From: Parachlorella kessleri | Taxonomy: Eukaryota > Chlorophyta > Trebouxiophyceae > Chlorellales > Chlorellaceae | Length of the DNA stretch: 20,641 bases | Direction of reading: 5' to 3' | Assembly: GCA_001598975.1 (NCBI GenBank) | Contig: BBXU01001939.1 | Coordinates: forward strand, 1-20,641 | Shown: positions 11,001 through 19,441 of the stretch, one piece after another | Layout of the letters: every line of letters begins with the position of its first letter | Numbering within the stretch: the stretch's first letter is position 1 | Position numbers and translations under genes: made by a program | Notes under the pieces: model-generated | The model's database searches: none | What the model was told of the DNA's origin: nothing | The model's input: the letters and a program-made list of their open reading frames with translations, nothing else

Positions 11001-11321
11001 CTGCTGGGACAGGGACAGCACCGCCTGGAAGTCCTCCACAGACTGCACGTTGATCACTGCGGCGTCGCTGCCGCCGCTGCTGCTGGGGGGAGGCTGAGGG
11101 GGCTGGTTGGCAGACGAGCTGCTAGATGCTGCTCTTGAGCCTGCCGAGCTTGCTTGGCCAGGTCCCCAGGCAGCCCATGGGGAAAGGTCCCGGCCAATCA
11201 GCAGCAAGGCAACAGCTGGAGCAGCTCGCGCCAAGCCCAGGGCTGCTGCCTGCTCACTGACTGGTCCCAGTACCCTGGTACTGATCACCCTAGCCAGGGA
11301 GGCTGCTGCTCGTCGGTGCAT
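8005..11321 (-). CDS. Thioredoxin-TPR protein, YbbN/CnoX-like chaperedoxin, probably organellar
   Basis: Seven exons fit on the minus strand: 11321-10969, 10715-10618, 10376-10270, 9873-9737, 9450-9252, 8738-8488 and 8122-8005, giving 420 residues with consistent phases. ATG 11321 is the first ATG after an in-frame TAA (11358-11360). Residues 1-22 are Arg/Ala-rich without acids until Glu23, like a mitochondrial or plastid presequence. A Ser/Pro linker spans about 58-86. The thioredoxin fold covers about 88-200, with active site WCGPC at 118-122 and the cis-Pro in ASVPT (P165). A helical TPR-like region follows (232-420), including SDPGDLEARYALALRLFAAGRHAEA split over helices, and the end LLLRFFSALGADSELA matches the family C-terminus. 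Bacterial YbbN/CnoX holds unfolded proteins and guards cysteines from oxidation; the E. coli protein lacks the first active-site Cys, whereas both are present here. Substrates and compartment are inferred. Intron 2 uses a GC-AG donor. Confidence 0.9.
10188..10263 (+). repeat. G-rich tract with perfect G-quadruplex motif
   Basis: Positions 10188-10202 are four GGG runs separated by single T bases. More G runs follow at about 10220-10239, and runs of nine and five G lie at 10249-10257 and 10259-10263. The tract abuts the donor (10264-10269) of intron 3 of the minus-strand CnoX-like gene. The G-rich strand is therefore the template strand, and the transcript is C-rich here. Confidence 0.8.
10377..10617 (-). 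other. GC-AG intron 2 of the CnoX-like gene
   Basis: The donor reads CCAG|GCAAGT, the classic GC-type 5' splice site, and the acceptor reads TTGCAG. No GT near this position restores the thioredoxin frame. This join gives DIDLP-A-VAPLVQQ, the expected continuation of the fold. Confidence 0.75.
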
Positions 11322-11537
11322 CTCTCTGCAACGGGTCCGACACAAGGTTGCTGGGTGTTAAGAGATGCATGAGGGAACTGAGTGGAAGTGAGTCAAGCAT
11401 GTGTCACGGCGCGCAAGTCAGGGGAGGCTTTCTCTCCTTACCAACTCCTTACCTTTCCCGATGCATACACCCACTCCTTATGTAAGGTCGGCGAAACTTT
11501 CTTCAGACCGAACGCACCTAGCTGTTCCCTGGTTCAG
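11322..11537. promoter_or_regulatory. Putative bidirectional promoter, CnoX-like gene / gene 5
   Basis: 216 bp separate the two divergent ATGs. No clear TATA box is present. Weak ACTCCTTA-type repeats occur near 11438-11482. A shared regulatory region is inferred from geometry alone. Confidence 0.35.
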
Positions 11538-13156
11538 ATGGACAGGTTCGACAGACTGCACAGCACCGAGCGACTCTTGGCTCGCTACAGCCAGGTGAGA
11601 ACTGCTGTGCATCTGAGTGGGACGGATCTGTTGTATAACCTGACTGTTCTGGAGACCCCAAGGAGAGCTGTCACGTCACTCTCTCGCAGGGCCAAGCAAG
11701 CACCTCAGGCGCCTACAGCGAGACCGACAGTGATATCCCCGATGATGCTGAGATAGAGTTTGACGAGGACCTGCCGCGCCCGCCAACTGCTGCCGGCACG
11801 CTGCACCGGGTCGTAGCGGCGCCGCTGCTGGCCGCCCGTGCTGCACTCCCCACCACGCTAGCAGCCTCGCCTTCTGCCAGCTCTGTTGCTACTAGTGACA
11901 GTTTACAGGTTGATACAGCCGCCAGTTCTGAGGCCCGTGGCCGGGCAGGGGTTGCAGCAGCCGCTCAAGGCTTCCCGCCACAGGCTCTTGGCGCCACTGC
12001 CGCCTCAGCTCCATTGTATGGGGCCTTGGTTACCGGTAGGGAGTCCCCCGCCGCAGCTGCACAGCAGCCGGCAAGCCCCGGCGGTGACTCAGCAGCGCTG
12101 CTACAATCGCAGCGCATCCTGAGCAGCTCACCAGAGAGGGCGCCAGTGCACGATGCAGCGGTGGAGCGGCAGCTTCAGGAGGCCACGGCAGCTACTGAAA
12201 GCTTGTTCCGCATGCTCAGCAGCCCAGTCCAGGAGCTGCTGTCGGCGCAGGCCAGCCGCCTAGAGCTGGAGGACGCAGAACCAGCCGAATATGGTGGAGC
12301 GCAGGTTGACGGTTGGGAGAAACATGGTGTGCAGCATGCGCTTGCGGATGTGGGTGTGGAGGAGGCGCAAGTTAGCGATATGCAGCAACCTCAGGGCTGG
12401 ATGGAAGGTGCTAGGACAGCGCTGTCTAGCTCACTTGTGGACCGTTCTGCTGATGTGCCGCCGCATGCGCCTCTGGTTAGGGAGGGTGCCGCCCAGGGCC
12501 GCTGGCAGGCACAGGCTGACACCAGCTCCTGCCACAACCCAGACCCTGCTGGGCTGGCTGCTGCACCAGCTGTGCCACCCGGAAGCAGGGACGTGTCCCT
12601 AGTGCGCGTGGGATTGCTAGCTCCAGCACTGGCTGAGACAGTCGAGGCAGCTGTGCAGGCTGTGTGTGGAGTCGACGTGGCAGTCCAGACAAGTGCGCCG
12701 GAAGGAAGGACAGCTGCCACACAGCCGGCAGCCTGCAGGCACCATTTTACAGTACTTGGGCAGGCCAACCACGAGCACGACAGCAGGTGCTGCTGTTGCT
12801 GTGCACGGCAGGAGCGTGAGGGAACTGCTGGCGCTGGGCATGCAGGCAAGAGTCTAGGGCTGCATACTGTGGCAGGCAATCAGCTAAGGGTGCAGCCTCG
12901 CACAGCCTGGACAGCTGCCAACCCCGGGCAAGATGCCAGTACAGCAATTTTGCAGGCAGGCAGCGCGCTGCAGCTGCTGAGCCGTGCTGCAGCGCGCCAT
13001 GCTGAGTCAAGCATGCAGCGGGTGGAGGTGCTGGGCCGAGCACAGCCCTGGTTCTGGGGCAGGGAGGCGCTGGCAGCACAGACACAGGAGAACAGGCAGG
13101 ACCGTGTTCACCTTGCTGAGCTTAGGAGGCGCCTAGCAGGGCTGGACCCCAGATGA
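11538..13156 (+). CDS. Unrecognised Ala/Ser/Gln-rich protein with a five-cysteine run
   Basis: Two exons fit: 11538-11594 and 11690-13156, joined in phase across a 95-bp intron, giving 507 residues. The second exon is open for 1467 bp, which supports it as real coding. I do not recognise a family. After MDRFDRLHSTERLLARYSQ comes an acidic patch at about 30-46 (ETDSDIPDDAEIEFDED). Low-complexity Ala/Ser/Pro sequence follows to about 165. A predicted helix covers about 174-212 (VERQLQEATAATESLF, SSPVQELLSAQASRLELED). Five consecutive cysteines sit at 386-390. A second helical, Arg-rich stretch runs from about 446 to the end. No signal peptide, membrane span or catalytic motif is seen. The start is the first in-frame ATG, but the frame is open upstream to 11382, so a further 5' exon is possible. 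Expect disorder with short interaction helices. Confidence 0.6.
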
Positions 13157-13236
13157 AGTGTGGTCAGCTAGGGCGTGAGGTGCGCAAAAGGCCTTAGTTG
13201 TGTTTGCTGAGGGGTCCGGTGATGCTGTTGTCGTGC

Positions 13237-13241
13237 TGTAA
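13237..13241 (+). terminator. Candidate polyadenylation signal TGTAA of gene 5
   Basis: TGTAA, the usual green-algal polyadenylation pentamer, lies 81 nt after the stop of gene 5. Several other genes in the window lack it near their stops, so the weight is low. Confidence 0.3.
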
Positions 13242-13416
13242 ACTGCTTTCTATTTGTGCCGTGAACTGCTTGTTGACACACGCTGAGGCTTCCCCTGCCA
13301 CTGTACCTCCCTTACCTTGCCCAACCCTGTCTGGCCGCCTTGCTGTACTACCAGGCGTGAAAGTTCCTTATAGCATGTCAGGTGCCTCCTTTTTATGGTT
13401 GCGCGCAATGCAAGAG

Positions 13417-13433
13417 GCCCTCTTGAAGAGGGC
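13417..13433. repeat. Perfect 8-bp inverted repeat upstream of Iwr1 gene
   Basis: GCCCTCTT and AAGAGGGC flank a single G, about 175 bp before the Iwr1 ATG. It could be a dimeric factor site; the one-base loop makes it a poor RNA hairpin. Confidence 0.4.
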
Positions 13434-13606
13434 GAACCAGGAATACCTCCTTTCTGGGGCGCCCGCGCCCTTTACGAACTGCTTAGGTTATTTCCTCTTA
13501 TGCTTGGACAATCCCAACTAAGAGAAAAGGTTGGTGCTGCGTTAACCACAGCAAGACAGAAAGCCAAGGCCTTGGTAGCTGAAGTAGTGGAGCAGCGAGT
13601 TGCATC

Positions 13607-15984
13607 ATGCAGCCCCGGCCGACGGTCATACGAGTGAAACGCAAACGAAACGCCGACGCACCTGACGACCTTGGTGAGGCCTGGAGGGCGGCTGCATGCA
13701 ACCTGTCCTAGCCGACAGCATACTACATTTACTAGCTCTTGGCGAGGTTCCTTTGCAGTTAACAGTGTGTGGTCCGTGCAGTTGTCGAGGTGGGAACCTC
13801 CAAGCGGCAGCAGACATCCCTTTCCTCTCGCCTGGATGGCATGAGCCTGGGCGTGCAGGTGCAGCCCCAGGCGGCACCCGAAGCGCCTTGTAGGGTCCCT
13901 CAACGCTTTACGCGCCTCACCACTCTTAGCGCCGTCGAGGTCAGCAGCCTGAATGAGGAGCAGCTGAGCCGCCTCCTTCAAGTGCAGCAGCAGCAACAGC
14001 AGCAGGGGCAAGCGGGACACCGGCAGCGGCAGCGGCATGGGCAGCAGCCAGCCCCGGACCAGCCGGCGCCCCAGCCGAGCAGCGGCAGCCCAACTTCAGC
14101 ACCACCGGCAGCAGGGGTGGCATCAGGGCAGCCGCCAGCGGCAGCTCCTGACCCAGCTGGCGCAGCTGGTGTTTACCAGCAAGTCAGGCAGCCACGGCGG
14201 GGCGTCTCTCTGTTCCAGGCTACGGAGGCAGCGCCTGACCCCCTGGCAGGCTTTGCACGGGTATATGAGGTGGTGCGGCGGGAAGGCACCCACGAGGCAG
14301 CGGAGCAAGGGGGCAGCGGCGGCAGGGGTGCGCCTCTGGACGGGCTCGCAAGGGGCCGGCATCGGCGGCGGCAGGGAGGGGGCCAGCCGGAGGTGCCGAG
14401 CGGCGCAGCGGCGCAGCCGGCCGCCTGGCGCAAGTACGCCGAAGGCACCCTCATGTGCAACCAGCTGCCGGTGGTGCGACAGGTGGCAGCAGGGGCGCCG
14501 GCGCCGGCGCCAACTGGTGGCCCCTGGGGCGCTGCAGGTGGGGCTCATTATCAGCAGCAGCAGCAGCAGCAGGATGGCAGCGGCGTGGGTGGGCACAGCG
14601 CCAGTGGTGGTATGGACGGCGGTCAGCATGCAGAGTCAGCAGGTGAAGACAGCTTTCCAGTGGCGGCTGCTGAGGAGGCAGGGGATGCGATGGACGAGGA
14701 TGAGTATGTGTACGATCTGTATGCGGTGGCGGCTGCTGGCGAGGGTGGGGAGGGGGGTGCCGGTGAGAGGGAGCGGTGGCTGGAGCTGCACACGTCTGGC
14801 AGGGCGCCGGTGATCCAGGTGGGCCCGCATGTCTGGGGTGCTGTTGCCCTGCACAGGGGATTGCACGTCCCTGTAGTGGTGACGGAGGTGTTCAAGGGAC
14901 AAGGTCGCAATGGTGGGCAGGGGCCCCGTTTCCAGATTCGCTTCTATGTGTGGCATGGTTTGCGACTGACCTTGTGAGGGGCAGAGGGCTGTGTGACTCA
15001 ACTTCTGCGTAAAGTTATACCAGGTGGTGGCTGAACAGAGTGGGCAGTTGCATTGGGCGGCCGCAATCCAGTGCATCCAGGCTTGTGTCCGGTGCTGCTC
15101 CGCCGCCTGGATGTTGTAATAGCTTGCCAGAGAGCCTGGAAGCACATGCTGTGGCGCCACCCACGCCGCAAGGAGGTCTCAAGGCCCCACTCCTGCGTGC
15201 AGATCCTGGATGACGACTCCTGGCTGGTGGTGGAGACCTCTGATGTTGAAGATTCTGATGCTGACTCCGACGATTCCAATGCTGAGGGCTACTTTGCCCA
15301 TGACTACCCAGGTGAGCTGGCGTGGGCGGCGGCATGGGGGTGCCGCTTTTTGATCATCATGGGGCTGAATGTGTGCTGGCTGTCGCCCACGCTGCGAGCG
15401 TCTTGGGTGGTGGTGGAGGCGAGCAGCCAAGGTTTGAATAACTCGCAGCTGTCAGGGCTGATGCGGGTGTGCTCTGAGGCTTGCCTGAAGGCCCAGACCC
15501 TCCCACTGCACTTTCCGCTTGCAGCCAGCATGTTGGGTACTTTTCCCATAGCCTTCTAACGCCATTTGCCTGCACTCCCCTAGTTTGAGGTCGTGCTAGG
15601 TGCCACACTTGTTGGCCCCACTGCTCTCAGGTTGCCCAGATGTGAGTCAAAAGATTTTCCTTGCCTGGGGCGCGTGCCTACAGTATGGCAGGCACCTGCC
15701 AGGTGCCAGCCCTGCAGCCTGTCAGCCATTTCCCTTCTGCATTTCCATGCACCACCCCTTCTACAACCTTGCCCCCTTGTGTGAGTCCCCGGGGCCTTGC
15801 AGATGAGGCATCTGACTCTAGCTCAGCCGACGACGACGGATACGACCCGGAAGGGGCGGTGTACGGCAGCCGGCATGGGAAGAGAAAGGACTGGTGGGAG
15901 GAGTCTGATGGGGAGGGGGCTAGCTCTGACGACGGCCTCAGCGGTGGTCATGGCCTGAAAGCCCAGCCACGCACCTACTGGTGA
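13607..15984 (+). CDS. IWR1: Iwr1/RDM4-type RNA polymerase II nuclear import factor
   Basis: Four exons fit: 13607-13673, 13782-14818, 15203-15311 and 15803-15984, encoding 464 residues. An in-frame TGA at 13580 precedes the ATG. In yeast, Iwr1 binds assembled Pol II and carries it into the nucleus; the Arabidopsis form (RDM4/DMS4) also serves Pol IV/V. The N-terminal block TVIRVKRKRNADAPDDLVVE (residues 6-25) is the family's opening motif with a basic cluster. The C-terminal domain has EYVYDLYAV (330-338), then VIQILDDDSWLVVE (366-379) across an intron, an acidic DSD-rich stretch ending in HDYPDE (401-406), and an acidic Asp/Ser tail. Between these motifs lies a long Gln/Pro/Ala/Gly-rich region with seven-Gln runs at 91-97 and 280-286. 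This probably makes it longer than the roughly 350-residue plant and yeast proteins. Several splice joins restore conserved codons exactly, so confidence is high despite low complexity. Confidence 0.9.
13985..14005 (+). repeat. CAG/CAA trinucleotide tract (seven Gln) in Iwr1
   Basis: Seven Gln codons (six CAG, one CAA) encode residues 91-97. A second, pure (CAG)7 tract lies at 14552-14572 (residues 280-286). Both are in frame and likely length-polymorphic. Confidence 0.8.
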
Positions 15985-16343
15985 CAGCACGACATGTAAG
16001 TGAGCGTCCCTTTCCGGCGGTGGCCTTCACAGAGGCACAGGACAATGGCTGGTCGTTGCCAATAGCCACTACACGGCCAATCCTAGGCAGCTCCCTCTTG
16101 TGCTGGGTAGGTTGTTCTTGCTGGGGGCTATGCCCCGCAATACACACCACTCTCGGCAGTGTCTGACTGGAGAGCCACACGACGCGAGCCCGTCTACAAA
16201 CCGACATCAGCGGGATGCACACCACAAGTTGGACGGGCTACAGCCCTTGGCATTGACTGTGTTGCTGGGGGTCAGTGATCCGTTGCAGTCATCAGGCCTT
16301 GCCCTAGACCCCAGCAGCAAGCGCCCACCCGCCCGTCCGTCCG
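15985..16343. other. Intergenic region between convergent Iwr1 and P5CR genes
   Basis: 359 bp shared by two 3' ends. It holds the TGTAA at 15995 and a short CCGT tandem at about 16333-16344, abutting the P5CR stop. No gene is seen. Confidence 0.5.
15995..15999 (+). terminator. Candidate polyadenylation signal TGTAA of Iwr1 gene
   Basis: TGTAA lies only 10 nt after the Iwr1 stop. If used, the 3' UTR would be very short, so this is weak. Confidence 0.2.
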
Positions 16344-18625
16344 TCACCCGAGCTCCTCCGAGCGTATGGCTGCTGCCTTGACTGCGCGCATGACAGCCCC
16401 CCTCACCCCGCTGCTCTCCAGCTCCATCAGCCCCGCGATGGTGGTGCCCCCGGGGGACGCCACCTTGTCCTTCAGCACCCCCGGGTGCGTCAGGCTGCCG
16501 GCCCCGCTCTCCAGCACCATGGCAGCAGCGCCCGCCATGGTCTTGGCCGCCAGGGCCAGGGCGGTGTTGCGGGGCAGGCCCGCGGCCACGCCGCCATCTG
16601 CCAAGGGGGGTGCGAGAGGGGGGGCGGGGATGGGGCTGAAATTCTGAGCGCCTGTGAGCATGTCCCTTGATGATCCCACCCAAGGTATGTGTCTGGAGGC
16701 ACTGCGTTGCTATCAGCTGCCGTGCATGTGTCGTGCACGGTTGACGGCAGCACCTTGTGCACAGGTCAGTTGGCTTTATGGTGGTGAGGCCTGCAAACCC
16801 ACAGCGCTCAGCTGGTGGGTAGGACAGCTGCGAGTATGGGGGAAGTGGAGCCAGCCCTCTGTGCTCGCGGGCACTGCCAACCGGTACCTGCTAGGGCCTC
16901 GATGACTAGGAAAGCGAAGGCAGGTCCACTCCCGCTAAGCCCCGTCACAGCATCCATCTGCACATGCGGAAAAAGGCGGGGCGTGTGCGTGTGTGTTTGA
17001 ATGACTCTTGCTGCCCTACGAGTGATAGTCCCTATCTCTCACAGACACAGCAGAACAGGCAGGGGCTTCATCCCTCTGTGTGGTGCCAATGCTGCACCCC
17101 CTAGCCTTCATGAAGCCGTCCCTATCCTCACCCACAGGCACTGCTCCCGTGGAACAGCCCACCCTTTGAGGCAGCCCGCAGCACATGGGGCATCGAGCTG
17201 ATGGTGCAGCTAGTTCGCCACCAGGCACCCAGCGGGGCCACAGCACAGCCAGATAGCGCTTCCCAGAGCTTGTCCACCAGGCGCCCCGACCCCCCCCCCA
17301 CAGCTTCTTCTTGCCGAACTTCAGCAACCCTCCCTGCTGCCCAAACCTAATGCTATCACCACCACCACCAACAGGCTGACTACATGCGCAACCTACCACC
17401 ACCACTGCCACTCTTCCCGCCACCACCACCGTGAGGCTCACCATCTTCTCGTCCACCTCCATGGCCAGCCCCACGCTGCCCAGCAGCTCCCGCACAAGGT
17501 CCGCATCCCGCTGCGTGGCGGCGCTGCCCAGCGCGTAGGCCGAGGCGCCGCACTGGACCAGGCAGGGCGTGTTGGGCATGACGCGCACGACGCGCGTGCC
17601 GGGGCCCAGCGCCGCCTCCATGCGCGCCAGGCGGATGCCCGCTGCGATGGAGACCACCAGGTGCCGGGGGGTGAGGTGGGGGGCGAGGGCATCTGCAGGG
17701 CAGGCGGGGCGGGGCAGGAAGTGAGGTTGCTAGGTGAGGTGACTTGGTGGGTGGGAGCCCAGCGTACAAATCGTGCGTGGCATCCCCCTCGGGTGTGTCC
17801 CACCCGGCTGATTGTTGCGTCCCCACAAGCCCGGCCGCGTCCTTGCCGCCAGCCACTGTGCTGCAGGGTACCCCCCGGGCTCAACTGGAGAGGAGCGAGC
17901 ACCAGACCAGGCAGCGCAAATTGCCCCTGGCCCAGGCTTGCACCACGAAGCAACAATGTGCCCTGCAACAAGTGGCAGAGCTGCGAACCCAGCCCGCCCC
18001 ACCTTGCCGCCCGTCCCGCCTCACCCAGCACTGGCTGTATGACCTGGGGCTTGATGGCCAGCACCACGATGTCGCTGTTGGCGGCCACCCCTGCCGCGCC
18101 CCCCAGCTCCGCCGCGTCAAACACGTTGCCCACCCCCATGCCCTCGTACAGCTGCCGCCGCTCCAGGGCGTCCACCGAGCAGCTGATGCGGCCGGGGCTG
18201 CTGATGCCGGAGTTGATGAAGCCACGGATGAGAGCCTCCCCCATCTGCTGGGTGTACCCAAGCAGGCGGCAGGAGCGGCGGGGCTGGTTCATTTGGTTCT
18301 GTACTGGGCTAGCCACTTTTGAAGGAGCTGGCTGGCAGCGCAAAGGGCGTTACAAGGTATGCGCTTCGCAAGCTTGGCGGCTGTTGCATTTCCCAGTGCA
18401 AGGGATGGGCACAGCTGGCCCCTGCAACCACATGCATGACCACATCCGTCCACAAGGGAGGTTGGCACTCACCATGCCGGCCCCTATGACGCCGATCCGC
18501 TCCTGCATCCTCTTGCTTGGCTTGGGCTTTGCTTTTGTGTCGCTGCCGGCAGCAGGGGTTGTAACCAGGCTGCGTGTCTGCGCAAGTGCCAGGGACAGGG
18601 CAGCCGGGGTGGAGTTGAGCTTCAT
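16344..18625 (-). CDS. P5CR: Pyrroline-5-carboxylate reductase
   Basis: This enzyme reduces 1-pyrroline-5-carboxylate to proline with NAD(P)H, the last step of proline synthesis. Five exons fit on the minus strand: 18625-18473, 18244-18025, 17692-17442, 16957-16888 and 16597-16344, giving 315 residues in perfect phase. An in-frame TAG lies two codons before the ATG. The Rossmann motif IGVIGAGMMGEAL (44-56) is split by intron 1. IKPQV (116-120), MPNTP (163-167), the DAVTGLSGSGPAF block (210-222, from the 70-bp exon 4) and the family signature HPGVLKDKVASPGGTT (269-284) are all present. Residues 1-40 extend beyond the bacterial enzyme and are Ser/Thr/Lys-rich with few acids, suggesting organelle targeting (inference). 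The segment ESGAGSLTHPG carries about four more residues than the Arabidopsis and E. coli forms. It is not clustered with other proline genes. Confidence 0.95.
17290..17430. repeat. C10 run and (ACC)n repeats in P5CR intron 3
   Basis: Ten C bases at 17290-17299 and several ACC repeats (about 17357-17370, 17394-17403 and 17421-17430) lie inside intron 3 of P5CR. In the minus-strand transcript these become a G10 run and GGT repeats near the 5' splice site (17441). Confidence 0.65.
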
Positions 18626-19441
18626 TGTCTACAGCATCGCTCGCGATGAAAGGAGGTAACTGTCTACCTTCCCAGCTGAGAAAGCAGGGTGCTGCAGGGC
18701 TCGCATGTGTTCTCAATGCCACATGCACAGTAGGTCAGATGGGGACTATCTGACCTGCATTGCTGCAGCAGTTGCGGGCTCTCGTTGTTGGGTTACGCTT
18801 TCTGTGCCTGAAGGAAGGGGAGGACGGCGTTCACTCTCAGCTAACACTGTCGAGTCCGTACAAGCAGTTGCCATCGGCAGTTCTTAGAGTTGCAATGGAA
18901 AGCAACTTACCATATGTGGCCCTGCGTTGCGACCATGGACCGAAGCATGCCAGGCTTCTCAGTCCAAGGCTGAACAACCCCCCAGGGTAGACGGGGCTTG
19001 GATCTAATAGGAATCTCCCAAGGTTACGCAACTGCCCGGTCGTCATCTGCTCTAATTATATATGGGATATCTCATGTACGGCTTGCTTGTAGAAATCGAG
19101 GCAGCACAGCCAGATCGGATGGAAGCCTTGCTTCTGAGCTCTCGATTGGCTGTGAATTACACTATTCTGCCAGGACTTGATAGTGATCGAAGCTGAGGTT
19201 TCAGGTCGGACTGAGGTCCCAGACGGATAGCTCCAAAGATGCCCGCCTCCAACTCAGCAACACCGATGTGCGCTAAACTGTTTTCAACCATTAGGGTACA
19301 ATGCTGAATAGAGCCCTTTTTCGAAGATTAAAGTTGACGTGCAGGCATTACCTGGCATGCATGTGGAGTGGATCGCAACCGCAAAAGACACAGACACCAT
19401 ATTAGCGCGCTTTACAACCTGGCTTCGAAACCCCGTGAATC
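18626..19441. promoter_or_regulatory. Divergent upstream region of P5CR and SBDS genes
   Basis: 816 bp between two divergent ATGs. It is AT-richer than the genes, with a TATATATGG-containing patch near 19058-19066 and an inverted repeat CATCGC-TC-GCGATG at 18635-18648, just upstream of the P5CR ATG. No open frame has coding character, and no tRNA-like B box is seen. A non-coding first exon for either gene could hide here. Confidence 0.45.
18635..18648. repeat. Inverted repeat in the P5CR 5' leader
   Basis: CATCGC and GCGATG flank TC, ending 10 nt before the P5CR ATG on the minus strand. It could form a small GC-rich hairpin next to the start codon or be a dimeric protein site. Confidence 0.4.

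Larger units (their letters stand above)
13157..13606. other. Intergenic region between gene 5 and the Iwr1 gene
   Basis: 450 bp lie between two co-directional genes. The region holds the TGTAA at 13237, a TTATAG stretch near 13369, and an inverted repeat at 13417-13433 (GCCCTCTT, one base, AAGAGGGC). No gene is seen. The second half is the likely Iwr1 promoter and 5' UTR. Confidence 0.5.

Noticed and set aside
17661..18659. 332-codon plus-strand frame opposite P5CR
   Set aside because: It runs through P5CR exons 1-3 and introns on the other strand. No motif is seen, and the P5CR model explains the conserved sequence.
19339..19440. Upstream coding extension of SBDS
   Set aside because: The frame containing this stretch has an in-frame TGA at 19436-19438 relative to the SBDS ATG, and the peptide lacks SBDS similarity.
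19415..19440. tRNA-like B box (GGCTTCGAAACC)
   Set aside because: It does not fit the GGTTCGANTCC consensus, and no A box or cloverleaf arms are found nearby.
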